Assembly: GCF_002105155.1 (NCBI RefSeq)
Contig: NW_019028981.1
Coordinates: 1,404,501-1,468,500, forward strand
DNA: 64,000 nt
DNA from: Lobosporangium transversale
Lineage: Eukaryota > Mortierellomycota > Mortierellomycetes > Mortierellales > Mortierellaceae
Reading direction: 5' to 3'
The position numbers and the translations under genes are program-made. Positions 47,501-60,482 of this stretch are shown in pieces (the first letter of the stretch is position 1; the number at the start of each line of letters is the position of its first letter). The notes below the pieces were generated by a model. That model did not search any database, was not told the DNA's origin, and worked only from the letters and a program-made list of their open reading frames with translations.

Positions 47501-49073
47501 TAACGGTCCCTTGAATATACATGTACGACCATCATAAGGTCTATTTTCTGATGTCAATCTGTCAAACATCCCTTATCTTACAGAAAATGAAAACAAAACA
47601 GCGTTCTTTGTAAAGACCTGAAAGGACTCGTAATAGTTGTGAATAGCAACGAAAAGTGAAGAAGATGTGATACTTAGTATTAAAGTCTATGCGAGGATAG
47701 GAAACCCTTGTCCAAAACAACCACCAAGTCGCATTTATAGCGCCATTGTTGCTGGAAAGAGTCGTCTCTGCCTTCAATAATGTAGAGTAGTGTGCTTTAT
47801 TCAAATAACTATGTATCTTTTTTTCATATGAAGGTTTCAATCTTTCATAAGGATCAACACATTCTAAGGTAGTAGGCTTTTGAACAGATCCCAGGGCACA
47901 GTCGTCGCAATATTTAACAAAAAGTTAAAGACGACTATTTTCAAGACATACTCCCTAGGAATATATTTCCAATGGGAAATCATTCTGTCCTCAAGACAAG
48001 AATACTTCCTCTTCCAAGCAAAAAAAAAAAAATAGCTTTCTTCTGAAAGCGCTTCATCTGTTGATTATGCAATAGCAATTAATTCAAGGTAATGCCAGTT
48101 CATTAGATTTTCAAAAACCATTTGACAATAAGCCGTGTCTTCCCGTTTTCAAGCTTGTCAGCATTATCTCCACATTTTGAACGCAATAACAACGAGGCCC
48201 GAGAAAAAAATAAAAAATAAAAAATTGCGCAGCTTTGTTTGAGCATATCGATCGGTTATCCATTCATTCATTCAAGTCATCATTATAGCACCATCAAGCA
48301 ATTGTATAACAAGACATGGCGCTGTGATTAACCTTTCCATACTTTTCGCAATACGAGTCATCAAAAGATTAATCTTTTCGTGATGTTTATTTATTTCTAC
48401 AGTATCTTTGCTTGTCATTCAGATGATCAAGATCAAGACTAAAAGTGGTCTAGCTATCTATCTATTGAAAAAAATCCGATCCAAGAAAGCCAAGAGTGCT
48501 AAAGTAATAGAGAAACCTGATAAACCTAACAATATCCAAAAGAAAAAAGGCAAAGACGAATGATTGTTAAGAGAGGAAGGTTTTTATGTCTGAAATGACT
48601 GATTGTCCGTGTTGATCTGACACTTGTAGTGTGTAAATAATAAAAAAAGAAATCAGAACTTCTTAGAGATATATACGAGTCATTGGATGGTTGGTCCTGG
48701 TATAGTTATAAAGGAATCATCATTTGTTTTTGATTGATACACGGCAGTGATTAAAGGATCAGATTCACCATGATGATTCAAACACTTACATGAAGGGTGT
48801 GAGAGAGATGAGGGAACAGAAAAGATGGATCTGAATTGAAAAAAAAAAAAAAATAATTTGTATTTGAAGTCACTGATCCGAGTCATGTCCAGTGCAGACA
48901 GACAAAGAGATTATTTGTCATGTCACGAAACCCAACTTCATTCACTCCTCTCTTTTCTTCAACCAACTTGACCTAGGCACGACTTGACCACTCGATTAAA
49001 CAACTGCAAACAAAGCACACTGATATCAAGGAAAAAATAAAATAAAATAAAATAAAATAAATAAAAAAAGTGA
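44530..49073. other. Long divergent intergenic interval, mostly featureless
   Basis: 4.5 kb between the divergent RasGEF and CIAO1 starts. Contains an A-run at about 44742-44763 in the presumed RasGEF 5' leader and a (TAAAA)n stretch at about 49036-49062 just before the CIAO1 start. Open stretches at 46612-46914 and 47562-47840 (minus) show no recognisable domain. A possible tiny ORF at 48423-48563 is listed separately. Confidence 0.5.
48423..48563 (+). CDS. Possible tiny basic protein or last exon
   Basis: A 46-codon frame starting MIKIKTKSGLAIYLLKKIRS, extremely Lys-rich, ending KKGKDE. It begins exactly after a good 3' splice acceptor (TTTGCTTGTCATTCAG) and is followed about 70 nt later by an AATAATAAAAAA signal, so it could be a small gene with an intron in its leader or the last exon of something larger. 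No family is recognised. Confidence 0.25.
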   Translation: MIKIKTKSGLAIYLLKKIRSKKAKSAKVIEKPDKPNNIQKKKGKDE

Positions 49074-50540
49074 ATGCCTCGTCTCGAACAACTCGTTGAG
49101 CTACAAGGTGCAGCTTTGAGGACCTTGCCTTCTTTTTTTTTTTTTTTTTTTCTTTTTCTTTTACTCATTGCTCGTAAATCCATATTGACATGCCTACATC
49201 CTTGTTTATACATTCAAATGTGACATCACAGGTCATGAGGACCGTGTATGGTGCGCAGCATGGCATCCCACGAAAGCGATTCTTGCAACATGTTCTGGTG
49301 ACAAGACTGTGCGGATCTGGCAGGCAACCAATGCACTGGACCCAACAAAGTGGCAATGCACCAATGTCCTTGAAGGTGCACATCGCCGAACTATTCGTAG
49401 TGTAGCCTGGTCGCCTGACGGCAGACAACTCGCCACAGGGTCCTTCGATGCCACCACTGGGATCTGGGAACGAGAAGAGGACGAAAATGGAGGTAAAAAA
49501 TAAAATAAATCGGATTATCACTCTCTCTGCTCTATTGTTGGGATTGCAACAGGGTCATATCATTGTTCAAAAAAACTCACTAGTTCATTGACTTCTCCAT
49601 TTTCCTTATTGTTGCTCCATGGTATGTAGATTACGAATGCGTTGCTACACTGGAGGGACATGAAAACGAAACAAAATCAATAGCCTGGTCGAAGAGTGGA
49701 GCCTTGTTGGCAACATGCTCCCGTGATAAGAGTGTATGGATCTGGGAAGTTGAGGAAGATAATGACTTTGAGTGTCTCAGTGTGTTGCAGGAACATACAC
49801 AGGATGTGAAGATGGTTGCATGGCATCCTAATGAAGAGGTATAACCAGCCAGCTTTTTTTTTTTTTTTTTTCCCTTCTTCTCGAAAGACCTGCAATGTCA
49901 CAAAGGAATCAACTTTTCTGACTAAAATGCTTGGAAATCAACAACATAGCTTCTTGCGTCAGCCAGTTACGATGACACGATCAAGATATGGAAGGATGAT
50001 GATGACGATTGGTATTGCTCAGACACACTTCAGGGACATGAGTCGACTGTTTGGGCCATTGATTTTGCTCCGTCAGGTGATCACATCGTCTCTGCCTCTG
50101 CAGATCAAACACTTAAGATCTGGCAACGGTTCCAACCTGGAAATCCCATGGGCATTGTGACGCCTCGTCGAGGCGAGCCTGTCTGGAAGTGTGTAGCGTC
50201 TGTTAAGGGGGAGCATGAACGATGTATCTATTCAGTATCATGGTCGAGGGCGCATGGATTGATCGCGTCTGCGGGCGCAGATAATACGATTCGACTCTTT
50301 GAGGTTTCAGAAGTGGCGCCGGATGCTGGCATTGAGGGACAATTGACAGAGGAACAGCGCAAAGCCTTGAATGAGCCGGGTATCTTGTTGCAGGCGAGCA
50401 AAAAAGCAGAAGTGAAGAATGCGCACGGAACAAGTGACATTAATTCAGTAGCATGGTATCCCAATGAAGATCATGGCGATTGGCTTGCCTCTGGAGGCGA
50501 TGATGGGATTGTAAGGATTTGGAGATTAATTCGAGACTAA
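49074..50540 (+). CDS. CIA1: Cytosolic iron-sulfur protein assembly factor CIAO1/Cia1 (WD40)
   Basis: Exons 49074-49107, 49232-49492, 49630-49838 and 49950-50540; 364 aa. A seven-bladed WD40 propeller: [120 protein letters not shown], and a last blade [20 protein letters not shown]. The [13 protein letters not shown] and VRIWRLIRD ends and the long insertion in blade six ([16 protein letters not shown]) are usual for CIAO1. With Met18/Mms19 and Cia2 it delivers 4Fe-4S clusters to cytosolic and nuclear enzymes. The short exon 1 (34 nt) encodes [11 protein letters not shown]. An AT-only (TAAAA)n tract lies immediately upstream of the ATG. Confidence 0.93.
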
Positions 50541-51644
50541 ATCTCATGAAAAAGTAGCAGCTAAACATATCGTAATAGAAGGTGCTACATCTTTGCATTG
50601 ACCTGAAAAAGATCTCAGGTACACTAAAATAAAATAAAATATTAAATTTAAAAAAATGATGATGGTATGGTCCTCTTTGTACTGTCCAATACGCGTGTTT
50701 CACATGGATCGTGGTTTTTTTGAATCTTTAGCATGTATATTCTCTCTTTATTCTTTAAGAGCCCTCATCTATAATGGCCAGCCTCCTCCCAACAAAGCGG
50801 TTTAAACTGCCCCGACTTTCAGAATATCGGACGGAACTATGATGTCGATGTCTTCTTCTTGGCTTCGTACATGCTGTGGCTCTAGCAGGATTTCACAACC
50901 ACCGGAGATATTGCAGTTTTTCTTTTATCATCTCAGCATCATGATATTCCTATGCCATGGAAGAGCATCGCGCTTGAAGCTGTGGTCTGAGAGTGCAGGG
51001 GCCTACCTGCACATGGTTGAGACAGGTGTCATCAACAAAGACAAGGTGAAATAGTTAAAGGGCTATCGATTTTGGTATCTCCGTCCCCATGAGGACGATG
51101 CTGCCTTTCCTCTCTTATTTTTCAAGTTTCATACACCTGAATTGCACACTGAACCAAAATAAAAGTGAATCCAGTATACTAGCATACTCTCATAATGCTG
51201 CAGCCAGGGCCTTGAAAGGAAATAGTGAGGTGCGATCACTCTCACCAAGCCTAACAGGCAAATGATGTACATCTTGACATTGAGGGTTCAGACAGTTGCT
51301 TTACCACGTGCTTTTTTTGCCTTCTTTCAATCTAAAAAATGCAGCATAAATTACAGATTCTTCCCACGACTGCTCTTTTGTTGGTTTCCATCTGCATGAA
51401 CTTACCTCTCTTTTCTCCCTTCCCCCACTTCCGTTTCGCCCACCGCGGCCTTACAGCTCTTCTCGCCACCCCCTCTAAGAGCCATCGACACTACACAGTC
51501 AAGTACATCCTATACAACGTTCACCATCCAGCTACATGGTCATTCCGTTACATATCGAAGTGGCAACATCTCTCTGAACCACACGTTATAGTCAACTCTA
51601 ATTCTACTTACTATTACAAGAGAAATATTACTATCAAAAGGAGC
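50541..51644. other. Intergenic between CIAO1 and the oligopeptidase
   Basis: Short fragments at about 50775-51055 read LLPTKRFKLPRLSEYRTEL and RLKLWSESAGAYLHMVETG but in different frames with stops. They resemble a degraded gene relic that I cannot assign. 51339-51644 is open in the frame of the oligopeptidase gene and C/T-rich; it is probably its 5' leader. Confidence 0.45.
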
Positions 51645-54600
51645 ATGGCCAAGCGAGACGACTTTGGTGCTGGCTCACAAGTCTCTACACCCGGATCGCC
51701 TTCCAATTCTGGTTCATTGAGCAGTAAGCAAGGTTCTGAGCCAATACCCTCTTCCAAAATTAGAACTGGATCAATGGATCATCTTAATACTCGCGGCGAA
51801 GCTAACGGTGCAAGTAGCTCACCTTCACAAGTGCACCCGTTTGTTTTGACGACTGGGATGGCATCATCTACTGCAAAGCATTTACCCCGAATGGCTCACT
51901 CTTCAGGAGGATTTAACAAGACTACAGTAAACCAAACTTTGGGCGATAGTCTTGGTGTGAAATGTAAATGTCGTAAAAATGAGTGCATTTTTTAATTTTT
52001 TTTATGCATTTGAATGTATAAATATCATGTTTCATGCATTCACGCATTGGCCAAATTTCGATGCAATCGTCCTGGTGTCATCAATTGTGCCAGGCTCTCC
52101 ATCATGGTCGCCTAGGGAAAGCTCATATGAGATGCCCTCTAACAGAAGGTTCCGCAACAAATTACCGCCTTTGGAAGAAATGGATCTTTTTATTTCGCAG
52201 TCTGCAAACAACTTGGCATCACTTCTGCCGGATATGACAGAGAATATTCGACAATTGATTTCCCGTTACCCAGAAGTCTATTTGGCAGTTTGGGAGAGGC
52301 TGAGACCTATCCTGGAAGAGGCAGAGTAAGTTAATCAGTTTTTTTGTTGTTGCTTTTTTTTTAAAAAAAGATGCAGATGGTATTCAACTTTTTTTTTTTT
52401 TCTTTTTCTGTGTAACAATGTGTAACAATATCATGCAGGACACGCGACAAACTGCATGGAAGAAATCTTGAATTACCTTCTCCACCTATCTGTGCAGTCA
52501 AGCCAGAGGCATATACCAATGTCCATGGTGAAATAATAGTCGACAATTATAACTGGCTGAAGGAGCGCGACAATCCAGATGGTAAAAGATAAAAAAAAAA
52601 AAAAAAAAAAAAAAGGACTTATTTACGTTTATTCCCCTATATACGACTCTAATTGACATCTTTGTTTTTGTAGTGCTCAAGTATATTGACGAGGAAAACC
52701 AATATGCAATTGCGGCCCTTAGCCATACAGAGCCTCTTCAAAAGCTCCTGTATAATGAGTTTGTCTCCCGACTAGATGCGAATAAAGAATCTGCTAGGGT
52801 AGTGCTTCCGGACAGATGGAGTTATTACTCCAAATCTCAAGTAGGCCTTGAGTACAGACTCCATTGCCGCTCCATCCTCAGTCCGACTCTTGGTTATGAA
52901 GAGGAACAAGTGTATCTGGACGAGAATGAGATTGCACAAAGCCCCGAGTTTAAGGATTCAACCTATTTCCGTGTGGGTTTCCTTCGCCATTCACCTGATT
53001 GTCGCATCTTAGCCTACGGAGTTGACTCGACGGGTCAGGAACAATTCACAACGTTCTTCAAGGATGTTGAGACTGGAGAGCTCTTGAATGACAGGCTTAC
53101 AAATATATATGAAAACCTCGAATTTTCATCCTGTGGCCGATTTGTCTATTATTTGACTTTGGTTCCGGAGACAGAGCGCGCGTATCGCCTCTATCGGCAC
53201 ATACTGGGCACCTCAGTTAATCAGGATCAATTGCTCTATGAGGAAAAAGACGAGATGTTTTGTCTTACCATGACCAAGTCCGGTGACGGCAAGTTTATTA
53301 TGATCAATTCTGCAGCTCAGGTGACGAGCGAAACATTGTTTCTTCATGCAGATGCTACAGAAGATGTGCGACAACTTCGTGTGATAATGCCACGTAAGGA
53401 AGGTATCACATATTCTGCAGAGTCTCATAGTGGCAAGTACTTCTTTGTCCTCACAAATGAAAACTCTAAAAACAATTGGTTGTTCAGGACCCCAGCGCCT
53501 AAGTGCGATTCACCTGCGGAGATGGATTTGATGTCGTTACGGGAAACGGTGATTCCGCATCGAGATTTCGTATTGATTGAAGATTTTCAGGTCCGGAGAA
53601 GGCATCTCGTAGTGTTTGAACGATCCAACTGTCACCAAAATGTGCGTGTGATTGAACTGGCTACCCCAAAAGGAGTTGATGGTTGTGAAAGCAGGCCAGA
53701 GGCGCCACCTTGTTCCATTGGCCTAGAACCAGGGCCGTTCGACAAATATCACTATATATCTTTTTCAGAAATCGTGTATTCTCTTTTACCAGAGTCTATC
53801 AATGAGGAGGTGTCTAATCTTAGCAAGATGACTTTGTTTGATACAAACGTACTTCGGTTCACGTACTCCAGTCTAGTCCAACCGCGGCAAGTGATTGATT
53901 ACAACATGGATACTCAAGAATCAGTTATGGTGCATACAGAGCAAATCGCAGGGTCTCCTGTTTATGATCCTAACCGCTATGAACAGCTTCGCTTGCATTC
54001 CACAGGCATTGATGGTACGGCTGTACCCATGTCGATCGTGTTTAGGCGAGACTTGATAGACCTAGGTGGTAAAGGCTGGGATGCGAATCCGTGCCTACTA
54101 TACACTTATGGTGCCTATGGTAGTTGCACTGATCCTGTATTCTCCACGCAGAGATTAAGTCTGTTGGATCGTGGATTTATATATGCAATTGCTCATGTTA
54201 GAGGAGGAAGTGATATGGGCATGGGTTGGTACGAAGAAGGTAAATTGGCTAAGAAACCAAACACATTTTTGGACGTTATCAGTTGTGCGGAGTACTTGAT
54301 CAAGGTAAAAATAAAGAATACATATAAAAAAAAAGTGCTAATGAGTAAAAAATGATTGCTCAACAGCTGACATTACCACTTCTTAATTTACAGGAAGGGT
54401 ATACCTCCCCTGAAAAGCTGGCCCTGTACGGACGTTCTGCTGGCGGGCTGATGGTTGGTGCTGTAGTCAACATGCGGCCGGACCTTTTCAAGACTGTACT
54501 CACAGAAGTACCTTTTGTGGATGCTTTAAATACTATGCTGGACTCTTCAATTCCATGGACAGCATTTGAATGGGAGGAGTGGGGAAACCCAGAAGACCCA

Positions 54601-55560
54601 GAGATCTACAGGATTATGAAGCATTATTGCCCATATACCAATGTTCATCCACAGAAATACCCCAATATGCTGATCCTCGGTGGCATGAATGACCCTCGTG
54701 TTGCATACTTTGAGCCGCTCAAATGGGCAGCCAAGCTGAGATCTTGCTGGCCATCAAAGAGTACATCCTTACCTGCAAGGCAACTAGGTGAGGACGGGGA
54801 GAGGGCTCCAGGGCTAGACCCAGAACAAAGCGATGATCGCATGCTGTTATTGAGAATTGGAGAAGTTGGACATGCTGGATCTTCAGGACAGTATTCATAC
54901 CTGGAGGATTTGGCATTTGAATATGCGTTCTTGATTTCGACGCTTCAAGCGCCCGTGTTCAGAATTGGCAAAGATGATTCCAATGGTGCTGATAGGAGAA
55001 CTAGGGTAATGACGCCATCAGCGGTCCGTAAGAAGAAAGGCGTTATTACAAACGAGCTTATGGTCGAGTTGGAGAATACTCACCCAAATGGTACTGAGGT
55101 TGGTATTGAGTGTGATGGACGACAGCCATTCCTCACGATGTCAGGCTCGCATTCAAGGCTTGCATCCACGGCTACTAGAGACACAGGGTCAGGGGTGGGC
55201 AATGGTATAGATGCTGATGGTTCAGCTTTAGGTGGTGCGGCCTCAGGAGGCAGTAATGAATTGTATCATCGACAACCCAGCCTTGGATTGCCATTATCCC
55301 TGAGAACTGTGCCAGAGCCCAGGAGAGAGCAGCAACAACCTCACCGGTCACTCTCATCAGAACCGCCACAGAAAAACAGGTCGCGATTCGATGAACTCAA
55401 AACAGGCGAAGGCTCAGCTGTGAACCAGAATCGAAGACGCTCAACAACACTTTTGGAATTTTCAGAGAAAGCAACGAAGCAGAATGGTAAACCTGGGCCC
55501 GCATCACAAGGGCCGAGAGCACAAAGTCGGCTGGCTGAATGGATCGCCAACTTCTTCTAA
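51645..55560 (+). CDS. Oligopeptidase B-like serine protease (prolyl oligopeptidase family S9A), extended termini
   Basis: Exons 51645-51954, 52094-52325, 52439-52581, 52674-54304 and 54394-55560; 1160 aa from MAKRDDFGAGSQ. An upstream in-frame ATG at 51339 would add 102 residues, but that segment looks like a leader. Residues 1-170 are Ser/Gly-rich and disordered, then helical (LEEMDLFISQSANNLASLL). The S9 start is at VHGEIIVDNYNWLKERDNPD, then a beta-propeller. The alpha/beta hydrolase domain shows YTYGAYGSCTDPVFS, AIAHVRGGSDMGMGWYEEGK, the nucleophile in LALYGRSAGGLMVGAVVNMR, the catalytic Asp in LGGMNDPRVAYFEPLKWAAK and the catalytic His in RIGEVGHAGSSGQYSYLED. Oligopeptidase B cleaves short peptides after Arg/Lys. 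Unusual: a 40-residue insertion between Asp and His, and a C-terminal extension of about 200 residues rich in Ser/Gly/Arg. Confidence 0.9.
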
Positions 55561-56104
55561 ATAATAAAAATCGAAATGGATGAATCAATTGTATGGAAAT
55601 AAAGATAGAGAATCATAAATGAAATGAGTAATCAAAATGTTATATCTCGCCTTATACTATTATTTTTTGTATGGGAAGAAACCGCATTACTTTCCCACAG
55701 TCGGATGCAAATGCGTCATTGTTGGAGTGCTATGTAATCTGCAGGCATGTGCGTGGTAAATTACTTGTTTCTAAACTATGCTGCGCCTGCATATTGAGGT
55801 CCGTGCATTGTTCACTGCGTGGGATGTGGTGGTTGGTAATAACGTGATGAGTAACATTGCAAGGAAATAGAGTTTTATAGGTGATCTGTCAAAGCCACTT
55901 CGCTCTCATTTGCAAGGAAGCTTACTGAATGATCTTCGATAAAAGGAACGGTTCCTTTGTCGAAGAGAAGAGACCTTACCCCACCTTCAATCCTCACAGC
56001 CCCCTATTATTATTATTATTATTATTTTTCCCTTTTTATCCTCCTTTTCTCTCTCTTCTATTCATTCATTTATTCCTCCTGTCTTATCCAACCCAACATC
56101 CACC
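55561..56104. other. Intergenic, LeuRS promoter
   Basis: Contains the 3' end of the oligopeptidase (AATAATAAAAATC directly after the stop) and, before LeuRS, a (TTA)n stretch at about 56004-56024 followed by a C/T-rich leader up to CACCATGG. No gene is seen. Confidence 0.6.
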
Positions 56105-59100
56105 ATGGCTGAACCACCAAAGGTACTTTTTGCTTCTTCGAGAGCACTAGTTCTGCTGTAGAACACTGTAGATCATTACATCAAGTTTTTTGCCACTAAT
56201 CCAATCCATCCATTTAATCTCATTTAAAAATGGAATGAATCACCATAGACGGCGAAGCGCGATTTCTTGATCGAAATTGAGAAGCAATCTCAAAAACGTT
56301 GGGAGGATCACAAAGCCTTTGAGGTCAACGCACCGACGATTGAAGAATATGCTGATACTGCCACGATCCATGAACACCACCCCAAATTTCTCTCTACGAC
56401 TGCTTATCCTTACATGAATGGACGTCTCCACTTGGGACATGGGTTCACTATCTCTAAAATTGAGTTCGGCACCGGATACCAGCGTTTGAAAGGAAAGAGA
56501 GCCTTGTTTCCCTTGGGATGGCACTGTACTGGCATGCCCATTAGGGTACATTAAGTCTTTTTTTTTTGTATTAGTGTCTTTTCTCGGTTGCTTTTGGAAT
56601 GATACCCATAGTTACAATTGGCTTACATGTGTTATCCATCCACTAACATATATTAGGCCTGCGCCGACAAATTGGCTCGTGAGATGGAGATGTTCGGCAA
56701 GGACTTCATCATCCCAAAGGGTATGAGATCTTTTTTTGTAATGCAAGAGATATGAGTTGCAAGTCAATTCTGGTTTATGACATATGAGCTAACGCTCCTT
56801 CCTTGTTTCTGTTTTCCTATATTCATTAGAAGCTGAAGAAGCTACTCCAGAGATCGAAAAGCTCAACTTGAAAGAGAATGAGCGAGTCGACCCTACCAAG
56901 ATCGTAGCTAAGAAGGGCAAGGTCGCTGCCAAGGACACTGGCCTCAAGTATCAATTCCAAATCATGGAGCAGATTGGTGTACCTCGTGAAGAAATCCACA
57001 AGTTTGCTGATCCTCTTTACTGGTTGAGCTACTTCCCTCCAATTGCCACCGTAAGTCCAGGGTACTGTTTTAAGATACTGTTGTTGATCAGGAAATCAAC
57101 ATGTTGATTTATGACTCTTTCTTTTGTTGGAATGCTCTTGTTTGTATGAATGGATTTCAGGATGATGCCAAGAAGGTTGGTTTCAAGATTGACTTCCGCC
57201 GATCATTCATTACCACGGATGCCAATCCTTTCTATGATGCTTTCATCCGCTGGCAGTTCAACAAGTTGAAAGCCTTGGATAAGGTCAAGTTTGGTGAACG
57301 TTACACTATCTACTCACCCAAGGATGGCCAGCCTTGCATGGATCACGATCGTCAGAGTGGAGAGGCTGTTGGACCTCAGGATTATACTTGCATCAAGCTC
57401 AAAGTTTTGGAGTTCTCATCAGAGGCTAAGGCTGCTTTGGCTGGAAATATGGAGATTGAGGGTAAGAAAATCTTCATGGTTGCCGCTACCCTCCGTCCTG
57501 AGACCATGTATGGACAGACCAATTGCTTTGTTGGTGTTGACCTCAAGTATGGTATTTTCAAGACCAACAAGCCTGATGAATTGTTTTTGATGACCGAGCG
57601 TGCTGCTCGTAATATGGCCTTCCAGAAATTGTCTCCTTCGACTGGCGAGGTTGCCAAGGTTGCTGATTTGGTTGGCCACCAGTTGCTTGGCACCCAGGTT
57701 AAGGCTCCCCTCAGTTCGTATCCCTCCGTTTATGTCTTGCCTATGGACGGCGTTCTTGCCACGAAGGGCACTGGTGTTGTCACTTCAGTCCCCTCTGATT
57801 CGCCCGATGATTATGCTGCCGTTATGGACTTGAAGAAAAAACCTGACTACTTCAAGATTCAGCCAGAATGGATCGTACCCTATGAACCCATCCCGATCAT
57901 TAGCACTCCCACCTACGGTAACCTTGCAGCGCCCACTATCTGCGCCCAGATGAAGATCAATTCTCAGAAGGACAAGACTCAGCTTGCCCTTGCAAAGGAT
58001 GCCGTCTACAAGGACGGGTTTTACAACGGTGTCCTGCTCATTGGAGAATATGCTAATAAGCCTGTTCAAGAGGCCAAGCCCTTGATTCGTCAGATGTTGA
58101 TTGACACTCAGGATGCAGTCCCTTACAATGAGCCTGAGAGCTTGGTCATATCTCGCAGTGGCGAGGAGTGTGTTGTCGCCTTGATGGATCAGTGGTATTT
58201 GGACTATGGCGAGACTGAATGGCGTAAATTGGCTGAGGAGTGCTTGGAGAATATGAATGTGTACACGGACGAGACCAAGCACGCTTTCCAGAAGAATTTG
58301 GATTGGTTGAACCAGTGGGCCTGCGCACGCTCGTATGGTTTGGGAACCCGTCTGCCTTGGGACCACAACTTCTTGATTGAGTCTCTTTCGGATTCGACCA
58401 TCTACATGGCCTACTACACCATTGCTGCTTTACTTCAGGGTGGATCCATTGATGGTTCAGTCCCTGGGCCACTGGGCATCAAAGCTGAGCAATTGACCGA
58501 CCAAGTCTTTGAGTATATCATGGCTGATGGACCCCTCCCAACTGATAGTGATATCCCCAAGGCCTCACTGGATAAACTTCGTCGTGAGTTTGAGTACTTC
58601 TATCCCTTAGATATCCGCACCTCCGGTAAGGAGTTGATCCCCAACCACTTAACCTTCGCCCTCTATAATCACGTCGCTCTCTTCCCCAAGAAGTACTGGC
58701 CACGCAGCATCCGCGTCAACGGGCATTTGATGTTGAACGGCGACAAGATGTCCAAGTCAACTGGAAACTTCATGGGTCTTGCCGAGGCTGTGGAAAAGTA
58801 TGGTGCTGATGCCGCTCGTTTGGCTCTTGCTGACGCCGGAGACAGTGGTGAGGATGCCAACTTTGAGGATGGTACTGCCAACGCGGCTATCTTGAAGTTG
58901 CATACACTTTTGGAGTGGATCCAGGATACGTTGAATACTAAAGACCAGTTGAGGACGGGTGAGCATAACTTCTATGACCGTGTCTTTGAGTCACAGATGA
59001 ACAAACTGATCAACCAGGCTGAGGCTGCTTACGAAGCCACATATTACCGTGAGGCTGTCATGTTTGCATTCTACGAGTTGACCGCTGCTCGTGACTTTTA

Positions 59101-59851
59101 CAGAGAAGCTTGCGCATTGATGGAAACTCCCATGAACAAAGAGCTGATCATGCGCTACATTGAGGTCCAGACCCTTGTGATTTCGCCTATTGTTACTCAC
59201 TGGTCTGAACACGTCTGGGGCAAGTTACTGGGCAAGGAAGGCTTGGTTGTCAACGCTCGTTGGCCCAAGAGCGGCCCTGTTGATGAGGATGTACTACAGG
59301 AGGTTGATTATCTGCGTCGTCAGATCACCAATGTTCGCTCCACCGAGACCCAAGCCAACAAGAAGAAGAAGAAGGGTAAGGCTGATGTCTTTGATCCAGC
59401 TAAGCCCAAGAAGATCACCATCTTGATCGCGTCCAAGTTTCCAGAGTGGCAAGAGACTGCAATTGAAGTCTTGAAGAGTGCATACAACCCTGCGTCTAGC
59501 AGCGAAAATGCTGGCAAGGTATTTGATGATGATAAGATTAAGAAGGATCTGACAAGCAAGGGCTTGTTGAAGGACAAGAAGGTGATGCCATTCGTCCATG
59601 ATTTGAAGAAGAAGGTAGAGCAGCAGGGCTCTTCGGCTTTCACACAGACCTTGACCTTCGATGAACCCAAAATCTTGGCCGATCAGTCCGAGTATTTGAG
59701 GAGAATCTTGAGTTACAATACCTTGACGCTAGTCAAGACAGACGAAGTGGCCAAGACCACGGAGGGCGATGCTGATCAGGAAGATATCATTCGTGCTGCT
59801 GAACAGTCTGTTCCAGGACAGCCCACATTTGTTGTCAAAAACATTGCTTAG
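56105..59851 (+). CDS. CDC60: Cytosolic leucyl-tRNA synthetase
   Basis: Exons 56105-56122, 56249-56545, 56657-56720, 56830-57050 and 57161-59851; 1096 aa, as in yeast Cdc60 and human LARS1. The first coding exon is 18 nt (MAEPPK). The class I synthetase core shows the HIGH-type box in [19 protein letters not shown] and the KMSKS box in [20 protein letters not shown]. The CP1 editing domain lies between ([20 protein letters not shown], then [20 protein letters not shown]), including the Thr-rich and Asp editing-site segments. The C-terminal half holds the anticodon-binding helical bundle and the eukaryote-specific extension with a Lys-rich stretch ([14 protein letters not shown]). It attaches leucine to tRNA-Leu in the cytosol. 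The yeast and human enzymes also signal leucine status to TORC1. Codon use is biased as in gnd. Confidence 0.97.
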
Positions 59852-60482
59852 AGGTCGTTAAAAAAAAAAGATGTTCCTTTTTGTTGGTTCTAGATAATTT
59901 TTTCATAGTCTACACATTATTTTTATTCATCATAAACGAAAAAGTATAGTTTATCAGTTCAACCTAGCATGATAAATCAACTAAAAGGACTTCTTCGGGA
60001 GCATGGTGGGGTTATACCTCTACCGCTAATCAAGTAGGTATTTGACAATAGTCGTGATTAGTCCATGACATTATCATCATAAGTATCTTAGATAATTCAG
60101 GAGAAACAAACAGATAGAGGATAAATGTATACATTGAAAGGAAAAGAAAGATAGTTCATTGCTTTCTAAGTTGCAGTAAAAAACATCAATGACAGCTTGC
60201 CTAATGAGACAACTGAGATAGTGTTTCCAAAGCATCGCAACCAAGAGCGCTAGTGTTGTTTTTTAAGTGCCAAGCCAGCAAAGCCAGCAAAGACAAGAGC
60301 TGAATGCAAATTTCATCACTTTTCCCTCCTCAAATCCTTTCTCATTGCTTCAGCTATGTGCTTTCAACGTATTTCCATGCGTGTTGAACTCTCATTTTTC
60401 TTTTTCTTTTTTATATTTATTTTCTTTTTATTTTTTTGTTGCTGTTGTTCGAGGCTCGTGCGTCCCAAAGATTCAAATGATC
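59852..60482. other. Convergent 3' flanks of LeuRS and U1-C
   Basis: No gene is seen. The interval is AT-rich with several TTTTATT/ATAAA signals around 59910-59945 (LeuRS 3' end) and a T-rich run near 60390-60440 that would form the 3' UTR of the U1-C gene. Confidence 0.55.

Noticed and set aside
51339-51644. Upstream in-frame ATG for the oligopeptidase gene
   Set aside because: The added 102 residues are C/T-rich leader-like sequence without a clear targeting signal; kept only as an alternative start.
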